Below the pieces are notes generated by a model, which had not been told where the DNA came from, did no database searches, and worked only from the letters and a program-made list of their open reading frames with translations. A stretch of 64,000 bases of DNA, taken from assembly GCA_018267955.1 (NCBI GenBank), contig JAFDXL010000004.1, positions 162,200-226,199 of the forward strand, read 5' to 3'. The translations under genes and the position numbers were made by a program. Position 1 is the first letter of the stretch. Each line of letters starts with the position of its first letter. Origin of the DNA: Bacteroidota bacterium. Its GTDB lineage: Bacteria; Bacteroidota; Bacteroidia; Chitinophagales; Chitinophagaceae. Shown in pieces: positions 1 to 9,003 of the stretch.

Positions 1-440
1 TTACCGGTGTAAGGCATCCATAATCCTACAGCGCCGTGCACCGAATCTGCATGTGTAGCCCGCCGTGCAGAATCTAACGAACGTATAGCAGGCTCATCCA
101 ATTGTATATAGTCAATACCTGTTAGTGTTGTAAACTTTCTCACCTGTGAAACAGGCACTTGCACCGTCCAGATATTACCGGCCTTAGTACCTATCTTAAC
201 ACCCATATTCTTCATAGCTGTTTCTACCTTCGCATCCCGAACTTTTATCATCCCACTCATATATTGCTTCCCGCCTATAGTTTTATAAACATAACCAGGA
301 ACGTATCCGCCATCTCCATATCTCGCAGCTTTTTGGAGATACTGACGGGTCATTGGGGACAGTTTAGGTAGCTTCTGTTCCTGCGCATGAGCGTTTACAA
401 ACCACAGAATAGAGAAAAGCAGTATCAATATCTTTTTCAT
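1..440 (-). CDS. Secreted subtilase-like (S8) protein, N-terminal part, cut by window edge
   Basis: This reading frame starts with an ATG at 440 and runs off the left edge without a stop, giving about 146 residues. Residues 1-20 form a signal peptide ending in AHAQ. The rest resembles the propeptide region found before the catalytic domain of Bacteroidota S8 serine peptidases: a stretch ending with a VDSVHGAVGLWMPYTG-like segment, which in that family comes just before the strand carrying the catalytic Asp. No catalytic residue is inside the window, so the S8 call is inference from the prodomain style and the junction motif. The gene follows the metalloprotease gene on the same strand but is separated from it by an intrinsic terminator, so it is probably transcribed on its own. 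Confidence 0.6.
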   Translation of the reverse strand, partial: MKKILILLFSILWFVNAHAQEQKLPKLSPMTRQYLQKAARYGDGGYVPGYVYKTIGGKQYMSGMIKVRDAKVETAMKNMGVKIGTKAGNIWTVQVPVSQVRKFTTLTGIDYIQLDEPAIRSLDSARRATHADSVHGAVGLWMPYTG

Positions 441-493
441 AGATGTAATATACAAAATGCTGATAAGTCAATTCACTTCAATAAAGATGCCAT

Positions 494-526
494 AAAAAAA
501 GCCCCTTTAAATCAGGAGCTTTTTTA
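494..526 (-). terminator. Intrinsic terminator after the metalloprotease gene
   Basis: A short GC-containing stem (AAAAAGCCCC paired with GGAGCTTTTT, one mismatch) is flanked by A and T runs. It lies 15 bases past the stop of the metalloprotease gene and would work for the minus strand. Confidence 0.65.
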
Positions 527-540
527 TTATCAGATTAGGA

Positions 541-3237
541 TTACTGTACGATCAATTTAACATTTTGCCTGGTGCCTGCCCCGTCATCAAAGGATAAAGA
601 GTATACACCCTTTGCCCAACTATGTACATCTACCTGCACCAGGTTGTCGGCATTATAATAAGGAACTTCTCTTGTCTCTACGACCTTACCCAACATATCT
701 GTAACTTTTATCTCCGCCGTTCCGCTTGCATTAGCGTAGAACTGTACGGTAACAGATTTGCTTGCAGGATTTGGATAAACATTCAGAGATGCCCCTACCA
801 CAGACCCTGTTGTTGCGATACCATTGCCTGAACCGTTGACTGACTCACAATCTGCGGGAGCAAATCCTAACTGCACAGAAGAACCAACTATACAAACTTT
901 ATCAAGAAGTATAGAAGTAATAGCAGGATAAGTAACTGTTCTTGTTGCACTGATATTGACCGTAGAACTTGTGCAAGAAGTAGATGAAGTACAATTAAAA
1001 TCAAACGCATGTATCTCGCATGCAGATAAAGCATTGTCTAGTTTATCGAGAGGAAGCGTATACATTCCGTTACCGGGAAGGCCATCTGCGCGGAATTTCA
1101 CCACCTGCCCGTTACGGCCATATCCAACTAACATTAGCGTCATATTATTAGAGCGGCCGGTATAACCTGTAATGGTTACAGTAAGTGTCTTTACTGTCGG
1201 CGTATCGGTAGGATCGCAGGCGCTAACAGAAGATGTTTGATCACCGATAGCTACATAAGCGCCGATAGTAACACTGTTCTGAGTTTCAGCAGTTGTAGTT
1301 GATGTTGTAGCCGTAATAGTATTAGCAGTCCTTTGTTTGCGGGTAACAAATGGTGTATAGTAATAGGACTGCGCTGCACAAGGAGACGGAGAAGTTACAG
1401 ACAATGCTGCAGCTGTAGTATTGCTGATACTATTCGAATTAGTACTTGTCAGTATATCTGCAGAAGTTGCAGATGCAAATGCAGTTTGTGCAGCAGCATA
1501 GGTTGTAATAGCAGCCGGAGTTCTTAACCATGCCACTGTTTGGCAACTGGTAAGGTCAGTAGGCACGCTGGCAGTTAACGTAACTGTTGCCGGACCCTGA
1601 TCGCAACATACCGGTTTTGTATAACCAGTAGCAGCAGCATTACCGGGCTGTGCATATTTATACACTGTTGCCGTAGCTGTACCTGTACAACTATTTGCAT
1701 CTGTAATAGTTACCGTATAGCTACCGGGCGTTGTCAGACCTGAAAGGTTTTGTGTATTTCCACCGTTTGACCATGTGTATGAATATGGAGCAACGCCAAA
1801 GTTATCTGCATTCCAGGACAAGACTATAGAACCATCTGATGTACAAATTGGCGTAGTAGTAAGCTTAGCACTGATAACCGGGTTTAATACAGACGAGGTA
1901 GAAACCGTAGAGCGGATTACGTTACCGGGCAACGGACCGAAGCCATTAGCAAGGTTGATGCCACGGGCTACAAGATGACAATAGCTCATTACGGTACCTG
2001 TCCAACTTGATGAGGGCTGAGCATTATCGTAAGTTTTATAAGAACAACTCGAGCATGTGGTGCTGGGCTCTTGTGTGTAGCAGTTGTCGATAGAACCACA
2101 TGTCCCTCCAGGGCCGGTCATCCATCCGCACCAGTGCGTATGACGAGATCCCAGGTTGTGACCGGTTTCATGCGTTAATACTTCCACGTCCCATGAAAAA
2201 GCAGGTATAGTACTATATGAGCCTTGAATTTCGCTATAAGCATAAGCATAAGATCTTATACCTATTACATCTACATAGGCAAGGCCTCCATTACCATGTC
2301 CATCTTTCGTAATAAAATGGGCGATATCACCATCAAAGTCGTCTCCCCTGCCATTCCAATACCCCTTGAAGATATCCAATCCTACAGTTGAGCTTGTGTT
2401 CGGATAAGCATCATCGGTTACCCATACATATAAAGACTTTAACTCAACAGAGATATTCTCATTAACATACATTGCCTGAAACTGATTGAATAAACCGGTC
2501 ATATAGGTAACAGATGCAGTAAGAGAGCCTTTCGACTGATAAAACTGATAGTCGCATTCCCAATAAACCTGAACCTTATTACATAGATTTGCCGCTGTGA
2601 TTTTCCCCTGCGCGTGTGAACCACCACCTATAGCAGGCGCGTCATCACGAGTGCCGCAAGGGCTGGCTGGACGATTTATCATATCCTGGTCATTGTAAAA
2701 AACGTAATTGCCGCTACCATCGTCTAACCTGCCGACAACAAAATTCCCTTCATCGTTGGCAAATAATATCATTACAGTACCATCTTCAAACACACTCATT
2801 GTTGCCAATGATTTTTTAACACCTACCAGGGCACCCTGGTAGTGCAATCCATCAGTAAAAGCAGTCTTAAAACGAAAGCCATTTTGAATGTATCCAAAAT
2901 TTGCATTTGCTGATACAGGTTTACTGCGAAGCATTTCCAGCGTATATGATTTCCCCGTATTGTAGTCTGTAAAAGAAATAGCTACCGCATTAGGCTTTTG
3001 CCCATATAAATTTTCTACTGCCGCTTTGTCTACACTCAACAGATTCTCCTGCTTCAGCACGTTGTGCTTTTGCCCGGTTACCTGGTGAAAAAGAGATATT
3101 GCCTGGAAGGTAGTGCCTGCGTCATTTGCTTTCTGTATTTTCAGAAATAGGTTATCACCGTTTTGAGCGTTTGCGCTTGTATATACAGATACCGTCAGCA
3201 ATAACACTAAAACTTTTAAGTAGTTTTTTATTGTCAT
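541..3237 (-). CDS. Secreted zinc metalloprotease with T9SS type A sorting domain
   Basis: The protein has 898 residues if translation starts at the ATG at 3237. That start gives a clean signal peptide (MTIKNYLKVLVLLLTVSVYT to ANAQ) and avoids running through the terminator at 3313-3341, which the longer frame from 3342 would do. A complete metzincin zinc motif HETGHNLGSRH lies at about residues 356-366, followed by Cys-rich sequence as in reprolysin-like (M12B) peptidases. A SprB-like or PKD-like repeat (PYSYTWSNGGNTQNLSGL) follows. The last 80 residues are a type A T9SS sorting domain (LNVYPNPASKSVTVQF to the C-terminus). It is expected to be exported by the Sec and T9SS pathways to the cell surface or medium and to cut proteins; the substrate is unknown. 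Confidence 0.88.
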   Translation of the reverse strand: MTIKNYLKVLVLLLTVSVYTSANAQNGDNLFLKIQKANDAGTTFQAISLFHQVTGQKHNVLKQENLLSVDKAAVENLYGQKPNAVAISFTDYNTGKSYTLEMLRSKPVSANANFGYIQNGFRFKTAFTDGLHYQGALVGVKKSLATMSVFEDGTVMILFANDEGNFVVGRLDDGSGNYVFYNDQDMINRPASPCGTRDDAPAIGGGSHAQGKITAANLCNKVQVYWECDYQFYQSKGSLTASVTYMTGLFNQFQAMYVNENISVELKSLYVWVTDDAYPNTSSTVGLDIFKGYWNGRGDDFDGDIAHFITKDGHGNGGLAYVDVIGIRSYAYAYSEIQGSYSTIPAFSWDVEVLTHETGHNLGSRHTHWCGWMTGPGGTCGSIDNCYTQEPSTTCSSCSYKTYDNAQPSSSWTGTVMSYCHLVARGINLANGFGPLPGNVIRSTVSTSSVLNPVISAKLTTTPICTSDGSIVLSWNADNFGVAPYSYTWSNGGNTQNLSGLTTPGSYTVTITDANSCTGTATATVYKYAQPGNAAATGYTKPVCCDQGPATVTLTASVPTDLTSCQTVAWLRTPAAITTYAAAQTAFASATSADILTSTNSNSISNTTAAALSVTSPSPCAAQSYYYTPFVTRKQRTANTITATTSTTTAETQNSVTIGAYVAIGDQTSSVSACDPTDTPTVKTLTVTITGYTGRSNNMTLMLVGYGRNGQVVKFRADGLPGNGMYTLPLDKLDNALSACEIHAFDFNCTSSTSCTSSTVNISATRTVTYPAITSILLDKVCIVGSSVQLGFAPADCESVNGSGNGIATTGSVVGASLNVYPNPASKSVTVQFYANASGTAEIKVTDMLGKVVETREVPYYNADNLVQVDVHSWAKGVYSLSFDDGAGTRQNVKLIVQ

Positions 3238-3312
3238 ATCACTCCAAATGTTTGTGTTTTCGCAATATAACATTTTATTAACTAATAGTAATAAATACAA
3301 TAAGTAGTTAGC

Positions 3313-3341
3313 ATAAAAAAAGGGCATTACGCCCTTTTTCA
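3313..3341 (-). terminator. Intrinsic terminator after the ALDH7 gene
   Basis: The stem AAGGGCGTAATGCCCTT with a T run on the minus-strand 3' side lies about 25 bases after the aldehyde dehydrogenase stop. Its place inside the longer possible frame of the next gene argues against that longer frame. Confidence 0.75.
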
Positions 3342-3366
3342 ATATCGAATATTAATCTTTTAAACT

Positions 3367-4899
3367 TTATACCGTAAACTTGATACCCTGTGCCAGAGGC
3401 AATGTATTCCCCCAGTTAATGGTATTTGTTTGCCTGCGCATGTATGCCTTCCAGCTATCAGAACCGCTTTCACGGCCACCACCCGTTTCTTTTTCACCAC
3501 CGAATGCACCACCTATCTCAGCGCCGCTGGTACCAATGTTTACATTCGCTATACCGCAGTCACTACCCATATGAGAAAGGTATTGTTCCGCCTCGCGCAT
3601 ATTCAGCGTCATAATAGCAGATGAAAGACCTTGAGGAACATCATTTTGCAAACGAATAGCCTCTTCCAGTTTGCTGTATTTCATGATGTATAATAACGGA
3701 GCGAAAGTTTCGTGCTGAACAATAGGCATATCATTGGAAACCTCATAGATGCATGGCTTCACATAGCAGCCACTTTCATAACCTTTGCCATCGAGCACGC
3801 CACCGGCAACAACCACTTTAGCACCTTGCTTTTTCAGTTCACTGATTGCATGGAGATAGTTATTCACTGCATCCTTATCTATCAATGGTCCTACATGGTT
3901 CTTTTCGTCCAGCGGATCACCGATGTTCAGTTGCTTATATGCAGCAACTAATTTCTTTTTGAAAGCATCATAAACCTTATCGTGAATAATAAGACGACGT
4001 GTGGTAGTACACCTTTGTCCGGCAGTGCCTACAGCACCAAACAGGCATGCACGCAATGCAATATCAAGGTCGGCATGTTCTGAAACAATGATAGCATTGT
4101 TACCACCCAACTCCAGCAACGCACGGCCCAACCTTGCGCCTACTGCAGCGCCCACAGCCTTACCCATGCGGGTGCTTCCCGTTGCCGACACCAGAGGTAT
4201 GCGTGGGTCTGCACTCATCAGTTCACCTATTTCACGACCACCAACAACTAAACCGCATACACCTTCAGGTACTTTATTGGCCTTGAAGACCTCGGCAATA
4301 ATATTCTGACATGCGATAGCGGTAAGCGGCGTTTTTTCAGATGATTTCCATACGCAGGTATCGCCACATACCCATGCTACAAAGCTATTCCAGCTCCAAA
4401 CTGCCACCGGGAAATTAAATGCGCTGATGATGCCGACAACGCCCAACGGATGCCATTGCTCGTACATACGATGCATAGGACGCTCGCTGTGCATGGTAAG
4501 GCCATATAACTGGCGGGATAATCCTACCGCGAAATCAGCGATATCTATCATTTCCTGAACCTCGCCTAGGCCCTCCTGCAGGCTCTTACCCATCTCATAA
4601 GAAACCAGACGACCCAATGGTTCTTTATTCTTACGCAATGCCTCCCCTATCTGGCGAACCACTTCGCCACGTTTAGGTGCAGGCCACATTCTCCATTCTT
4701 CAAATGCTGCCTGGGCTTGTTTTACAACGTTATCGTAAGTTTTACCGCTTGATGCAGTCACGCTGGCTATCAGTTTGCCGTCAACGGGCGAATAGGAATC
4801 AATTTTCTCACCGCCGGCCTTCAGCCATTTAGTACCTGTGGCAGCACCCTCGTTCAGTTTATTGATACCTAGTATATCAAGGACCTTATTTATTTTCAT
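3367..4899 (-). CDS. Aldehyde dehydrogenase, ALDH7 (antiquitin-like) family
   Basis: A cytosolic NAD-dependent aldehyde dehydrogenase of 510 residues from the ATG at 4899, the usual ALDH7 length. The general-base Glu lies in LELGGNNA and the nucleophile Cys in GTAGQRCTTTRRL. Sequence flow (an N-terminal GTKWLKAGGEKIDSYSPVDG segment and GRESGSDSWKAYMRRQT near the end) fits ALDH7A1-like alpha-aminoadipate semialdehyde dehydrogenases, which act in lysine breakdown and betaine-aldehyde oxidation. A TACCTTTG promoter element at 4927-4934 sits between this ATG and the longer in-frame ATG at 4986, which supports the shorter start. No other lysine-degradation gene is adjacent, so the substrate is inferred from the family only. 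Confidence 0.93.
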   Translation of the reverse strand: MKINKVLDILGINKLNEGAATGTKWLKAGGEKIDSYSPVDGKLIASVTASSGKTYDNVVKQAQAAFEEWRMWPAPKRGEVVRQIGEALRKNKEPLGRLVSYEMGKSLQEGLGEVQEMIDIADFAVGLSRQLYGLTMHSERPMHRMYEQWHPLGVVGIISAFNFPVAVWSWNSFVAWVCGDTCVWKSSEKTPLTAIACQNIIAEVFKANKVPEGVCGLVVGGREIGELMSADPRIPLVSATGSTRMGKAVGAAVGARLGRALLELGGNNAIIVSEHADLDIALRACLFGAVGTAGQRCTTTRRLIIHDKVYDAFKKKLVAAYKQLNIGDPLDEKNHVGPLIDKDAVNNYLHAISELKKQGAKVVVAGGVLDGKGYESGCYVKPCIYEVSNDMPIVQHETFAPLLYIMKYSKLEEAIRLQNDVPQGLSSAIMTLNMREAEQYLSHMGSDCGIANVNIGTSGAEIGGAFGGEKETGGGRESGSDSWKAYMRRQTNTINWGNTLPLAQGIKFTV

Positions 4900-4926
4900 A
4901 TTTAATCTTTTCCTGTTTTTGCGAAG

Positions 4927-4934
4927 CAAAGGTA
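4927..4934 (-). promoter_or_regulatory. Bacteroidota -7 element (TACCTTTG) for the ALDH7 gene
   Basis: Exact TAnnTTTG match 27 bases before the ATG at 4899. No clear -33 TTTG was seen. Confidence 0.5.
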
Positions 4935-4969
4935 AGCAATGTAAATCTGCTTTATTTTTTTGGGAGATT

Positions 4970-5509
4970 TTAAAAGGGTGAAGCAAACTCTGTAAGCGAC
5001 ATAAACGAAAGATCTCTTTCTGAAATCACAGGATTTTCAATTCCCCAATCGTAACCAAAGCTATTGTACAAAATGCCGGTATCGGATTCTTTATTGTAGC
5101 CGGATGAAACCAGGTAATAGGTCATGGCGTTATCCGTCAACGCTTTGAAACCATGCGCAAAACCTTCCGGTATAAAATACGCTTTATGATTTTCAGCAGA
5201 TAACTCCTGTGCATAGTATTGCCTGTAGGTAGGGGATCCCTTTCGCAGATCGATGATCACATCCAATATGGCACCATTAGGGCAATAAACGATCTTGCTG
5301 TGCTGATGCGGCGGCAGCTGAAAGTGCATGCCACGTATGACGTCTTTCTTAGAAAAGGAAAAATAGCTTTCCCTTAGTTGAAATGATATTCCGGCCTTTA
5401 GAAAAGCTTCTTCATTATATGGCTTAACAAAGCTGCCACGAACGTCGAAAAAAGCGGGCAGGGTTATTGTGAAAGCGCCTTTGAGCGGAGTTTCTTCGAA
5501 CTGATACAT
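4970..5509 (-). CDS. RmlC-like nucleotide-sugar 3,5-epimerase (cupin)
   Basis: A protein of 179 residues starting at the ATG at 5509 (MYQFEETPLKGAF). It has the conserved RmlC core: RGMHFQ with His62, HSKIV with Lys72, IPEGFAHGF around residues 113-121, YYLVSSGYNKESD, and SERD with Asp166. These match the known active-site His, Lys and Asp of dTDP-4-dehydrorhamnose 3,5-epimerase. It lies on the same strand as the CDP-glucose 4,6-dehydratase and cytidylyltransferase genes, although the class V PLP gene on the other strand separates them. A role on a CDP-4-keto-6-deoxyhexose rather than the dTDP sugar is therefore possible but inferred. No dTDP-rhamnose genes are in the window. Confidence 0.85.
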   Translation of the reverse strand: MYQFEETPLKGAFTITLPAFFDVRGSFVKPYNEEAFLKAGISFQLRESYFSFSKKDVIRGMHFQLPPHQHSKIVYCPNGAILDVIIDLRKGSPTYRQYYAQELSAENHKAYFIPEGFAHGFKALTDNAMTYYLVSSGYNKESDTGILYNSFGYDWGIENPVISERDLSFMSLTEFASPF

Positions 5510-5565
5510 GCTGCAAATAAAGGATAAAATGCCTGTGTACCCACAAAAAAGATTAAAGAAAATGG

Positions 5566-5573
5566 TAATTTTG
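5566..5573 (+). promoter_or_regulatory. Bacteroidota -7 element (TAATTTTG) for the class V PLP gene
   Basis: Exact TAnnTTTG match 22 bases before the ATG at 5596. Confidence 0.45.
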
Positions 5574-5595
5574 CAGTTGGTAATTTTCAAATCAC

Positions 5596-7068
5596 ATGCA
5601 GCATTTCGAGGACATCAGGAAAAACATCATAGGCATTAACCATTATTTCGTTTCTCCATTTGGCAAAAAGAAGATATTGTATGCCGACTGGACAGCCAGC
5701 GGAAGAATGTATAAGCCTATTGAGGATTATATGATGGCCGAAGTATACCCTTATGTAGCCAATACGCATACGCGCACTACCTATACAGGTACGCATATGA
5801 CGGAACTATACCAAAACAGCCTGAAGAAGATAAAAGAGCATGTAGGCGCCGGAACTGATGAGGCAATCATATCCAGCAATGCCGGGATGACAGGCGTAAT
5901 CAATAAATTCCAACGCCTGCTGGGCCTGAAGCTGCACGAAAACTTTGCGGACAAAATAAGCATTCCGGAAATTGAGCGCCCGATCGTATTCATCACGCAT
6001 ATGGAACACCACTCTAACCATACAACGTGGCTGGAAACCATTTGCGATGTAGAAATCATCAGTCCGAACGACGCGGGTGAAGCAGACCTTGCATACTTTG
6101 AAACATTGGTGCAGCGCTATGCAAACAGAAAAACAAAAATAGCTTCCGTTACTGCCTGTTCCAACGTTACAGGAGTATATACACCATATAAAAAGATAGC
6201 CGCCATTATACACAAATATGGTGGCTATTGTTTTGTAGACTTTGCCTGTTCTGCACCCTATACAGAGATCAATATGAATCCGAAAGAAAAAGATGAATAC
6301 CTGGATGCCATCTTTTTCTCTCCGCATAAATTTTTGGGTGGCCCGGGCAGCGCCGGCATCCTGGTATTTAAGAAAAAACTGTATCACAATGTAACCCCCG
6401 ACCACCCCGGTGGCGGAACTGTTGTATGGACCAGCCCCTACGAAAAACACGTGTACAAAGCCGATATTGAGAGCCGCGAAGATGGCGGAACACCCGGCTT
6501 TATACAAACGATACGTGTGGCTAAAGCCATAGAACTGAAAGAAGAAATGGGTGTTGCCAACATTCAGCAACGGGAAGAGGAACTGCTGGAAAAGCTATGG
6601 GCGCGTGTAGAAAAACTGGAAGGCGTGAAAATACTGGAACCGGGAATACGGCACCGGCAGGCAATTTTATCTTTAGTATTTGACGATGTGCATTATCACA
6701 TGGTAGTGAAGGCGCTGAATGATATGTTTGGCATACAAACACGTGGCGGATGTTCCTGTGCGGGTACTTATGGGCATCATTTGTACGGATTGGACCATGA
6801 TACTTCTATTCACATAAAAGATGAGATTGTAGGTGGAAATCCGTTGGTACGTATAGGATGGGTAAGGGTATCCTTACACCCTACGATGCTGGATGCAGAG
6901 ATAGACTATATAGCCGATGCTATTGAATTCATAGCTCGTAATAAGACACTGCTTAAAAAGCTGTATCAGTATGACAAGGTGAAAAAAGAATTTTACCTGG
7001 ACGAAGAAGCCTTGCAACAGGAAACAATACCGGCATTTATCACCAATGCCTCCCTGGCAGAAGCATAA
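5596..7068 (+). CDS. Class V PLP-dependent enzyme, cysteine-desulfurase-like
   Basis: A 490-residue fold-type I enzyme of the aminotransferase class V family. The PLP-binding Lys is in FFSPHKFLGGPGSAG and the pyridine-binding Asp in YCFVDFACSAPY. An MEHHSNHTTWLE segment matches the substrate-pocket His region of SufS and isopenicillin-N-epimerase relatives. A Cys-rich GGCSCAGTYGHHLYG loop lies where SufS carries its catalytic Cys, so cysteine lyase or desulfurase chemistry is plausible, but the substrate is unknown. At 490 residues it is longer than SufS (about 400), with an extended C-terminus. Its stop codon directly abuts the stop of the convergent dehydratase gene. No suf or isc genes are nearby. 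A sugar aminotransferase role is unlikely, since those enzymes are class DegT. Confidence 0.82.
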   Translation: MQHFEDIRKNIIGINHYFVSPFGKKKILYADWTASGRMYKPIEDYMMAEVYPYVANTHTRTTYTGTHMTELYQNSLKKIKEHVGAGTDEAIISSNAGMTGVINKFQRLLGLKLHENFADKISIPEIERPIVFITHMEHHSNHTTWLETICDVEIISPNDAGEADLAYFETLVQRYANRKTKIASVTACSNVTGVYTPYKKIAAIIHKYGGYCFVDFACSAPYTEINMNPKEKDEYLDAIFFSPHKFLGGPGSAGILVFKKKLYHNVTPDHPGGGTVVWTSPYEKHVYKADIESREDGGTPGFIQTIRVAKAIELKEEMGVANIQQREEELLEKLWARVEKLEGVKILEPGIRHRQAILSLVFDDVHYHMVVKALNDMFGIQTRGGCSCAGTYGHHLYGLDHDTSIHIKDEIVGGNPLVRIGWVRVSLHPTMLDAEIDYIADAIEFIARNKTLLKKLYQYDKVKKEFYLDEEALQQETIPAFITNASLAEA

Positions 7069-8157
7069 TTAAGCCTCAAAATAATCGCTTATCTGCTGCA
7101 TACATTTCTCATGTGCAGACAAGCTCTTATTAGCATACCAATCGGCCGTTATCTGTATAGCCTGCCTTGCGCTGAGCCGCGACGACCAACCAAGTGCCTG
7201 CAAAGCCTTCGTGCTATCCAGCAACAAAAGGTTTGCCTCGTGCAACGGACGATCAGGCGGCGTGATGCGATAATTACCCACACCAAAACGCTCCAGGAAT
7301 ATCTTCGTCAACTCTTCTACAGTGAGACGATCATTCACATCCGGGCCAAAGTTGTAGGCACCGCAGTATTTAACAGGATCAACGGACATGTTTGCCGCTA
7401 GTGTGAGATAACCGCTGAGTGGCTCCAGCACATGCTGCCATGGGCGGATAGATTGCGGATTGCGCAGTTCTACTGTTTCGCCAAACTCTAATGCCCTTAC
7501 TATATCAGGGATGATACGATCATCAGAAAAATCACCACCGCCAATAACATTGCCTGCCCGCACAGACGCGACAGCTTTTTGATGCGTGGCATATGCCTCG
7601 GGTTGAAAGAAAGACCTGCAATAAGAAGCTACTACTATTTCTGCTGCTGCTTTACTTGCTGAATAAGGATCGTGCCCACCTAATTTATCATCTTCTTTAA
7701 ATGGCAATCCACGTTCCGGGTTTTCATATACCTTATCGGTAGTTATCATCAGGGCAACACAAGGGTTCTTAAGGCTGCGTACCGCTTCCAGTACGTGTAC
7801 TGTTCCCTGGGCGTTTACCATGAAGGTATCAGACGGAATATCATAGCTGCGCCTTACGAGTGACTGGGCAGCCAGATGAAATACAAAATGAGGCTCGAAG
7901 CGTACTATCTCGCCCTGCAACATATGCATATCGCGCAGATCGCCAATGACAGAACTATAGCACTGGCTATCGCCGTCTATAAGATTATAAAGATCGTTAT
8001 CTTTTTCAGGAGCAAGTGCATAACCCTTTACATCGGCCCCCAGCCATTTCAATATCTGTATTAACCAGGCACCTTTAAAGCCGGTATGGCCGGTTACAAA
8101 TACTCTTTTATTATTAAAGGCAGAACGTAATAAATCTGCAGTTACCACTTTTTCCAT
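7069..8157 (-). CDS. rfbG: CDP-glucose 4,6-dehydratase
   Basis: An extended short-chain dehydrogenase that converts CDP-glucose to CDP-4-keto-6-deoxyglucose. The NAD-binding motif GHTGFKGAWL near the N-terminus is characteristic of this dehydratase, followed by TTDKVYEN and the catalytic YSASK (Tyr-x-x-x-Lys). The C-terminal RPLHEANLLLLDSTKA segment is also typical. I prefer the ATG at 8157 (MEKVVTADLLRSAF), giving 362 residues; an in-frame ATG at 8175 would add six. Either way the start overlaps the end of the cytidylyltransferase gene, so the two are translated from one mRNA. The product feeds O-antigen or capsule deoxysugars, but no downstream CDP-sugar dehydrase (RfbH) is visible here. 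Confidence 0.93.
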   Translation of the reverse strand: MEKVVTADLLRSAFNNKRVFVTGHTGFKGAWLIQILKWLGADVKGYALAPEKDNDLYNLIDGDSQCYSSVIGDLRDMHMLQGEIVRFEPHFVFHLAAQSLVRRSYDIPSDTFMVNAQGTVHVLEAVRSLKNPCVALMITTDKVYENPERGLPFKEDDKLGGHDPYSASKAAAEIVVASYCRSFFQPEAYATHQKAVASVRAGNVIGGGDFSDDRIIPDIVRALEFGETVELRNPQSIRPWQHVLEPLSGYLTLAANMSVDPVKYCGAYNFGPDVNDRLTVEELTKIFLERFGVGNYRITPPDRPLHEANLLLLDSTKALQALGWSSRLSARQAIQITADWYANKSLSAHEKCMQQISDYFEA

Positions 8158-8915
8158 AAAGGTTCTGTTTGCCAAAGGTGTTCCAATTCTTCCTTATCCC
8201 TTAGGGTATCCATGCATTTCCAGAAATTGTGGTGCCTGTACGCTGCGATCTGCCGGTCTGACGCCAGCATATCCATTGGATAGCGCTCCCACATAATATC
8301 ATCTGAATTTTCAGGTAGATATTTTACAATTTCCGGATCTACCACGAAGAAGCCCCCGTTGATCCATGTGCCGCTATCTTCCGGCTTTTCCTCAAAACTA
8401 TCTATCAGCCCGCTGTCTTCCATTTTTATAACACCAAAGCGGCTGGTAGCCTGTATGGCTGTCATAGTGCAAATCTTACCGTGTTCTTTATGAAATTTCA
8501 CCAGCTCATCCAGATTTACATTACACACACCATCTCCATAAGTTAGCATAAAGGTTTCGTTGCCTACGTATGGCAATACCCTTTTCAAGCGGCCGGCGGT
8601 CATAGTATCCAAACCGGTATCTATAAGTGATACTTTAAAAGGTTCAGAATTATTGTTGTGGACCTCCAGCGAATTTTGGGAAAGGTCCACAGTAATATCC
8701 GCATTGTGCAGGAAATAGTTAGCGAAATACTCTTTTATCATCCAGCCCTTATAGCCCAGGCAAATGATAAACTCTGTATGTCCATAGGCCGCGTATATCT
8801 TCATGATATGCCAAAGTATTGGCTTACCACCTATTTCTATCATTGGTTTGGGGCGCATGGACGACTCTTCTGAGATACGGGTACCACGGCCTCCTGCAAA
8901 TATTACAACCTTCAT
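8142..8915 (-). CDS. rfbF: Glucose-1-phosphate cytidylyltransferase
   Basis: A 257-residue nucleotidyltransferase that makes CDP-glucose from CTP and glucose-1-phosphate, the first step of CDP-deoxysugar synthesis. The signature FAGGRGTRISEESSMRPKPM opens the protein, followed by GGKPILWHIMKIYAAYGH. The FVVDPEIVKYL and FWKCMDTLRDKEEL segments near the C-terminus match RfbF. It is the first gene of an overlapping pair with the dehydratase. A TATTTTTG promoter element lies 23 bases upstream of the start. Confidence 0.95.
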   Translation of the reverse strand: MKVVIFAGGRGTRISEESSMRPKPMIEIGGKPILWHIMKIYAAYGHTEFIICLGYKGWMIKEYFANYFLHNADITVDLSQNSLEVHNNNSEPFKVSLIDTGLDTMTAGRLKRVLPYVGNETFMLTYGDGVCNVNLDELVKFHKEHGKICTMTAIQATSRFGVIKMEDSGLIDSFEEKPEDSGTWINGGFFVVDPEIVKYLPENSDDIMWERYPMDMLASDRQIAAYRHHNFWKCMDTLRDKEELEHLWQTEPLWKKW

Positions 8916-8938
8916 TAGGACTTGTTATAAGGGACAAA

Positions 8939-8946
8939 CAAAAATA
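8939..8946 (-). promoter_or_regulatory. Bacteroidota -7 element (TATTTTTG) for rfbF-rfbG
   Basis: Exact TAnnTTTG match on the minus strand, 23 bases before the rfbF ATG. Confidence 0.45.
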
Positions 8947-9003
8947 ATGGTATGAAACTAAAAAAAACTGTCAATATTGCGCTCGTACATAATATTGTGC
9001 ATA

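Noticed and set aside
159..371. Small plus-strand frame at the left edge
   Set aside because: It is opposite the signal peptide and prodomain of the cut subtilase-like gene and has no promoter.
3238..3342. Longer start for the metalloprotease gene
   Set aside because: It would run through the ALDH7 terminator and put 35 residues before a clean signal peptide.
5806..6570. Long minus-strand open frame of 254 codons inside the PLP gene
   Set aside because: It lies wholly opposite a gene with clear PLP motifs, has no family features and its composition looks like a reverse-frame shadow.
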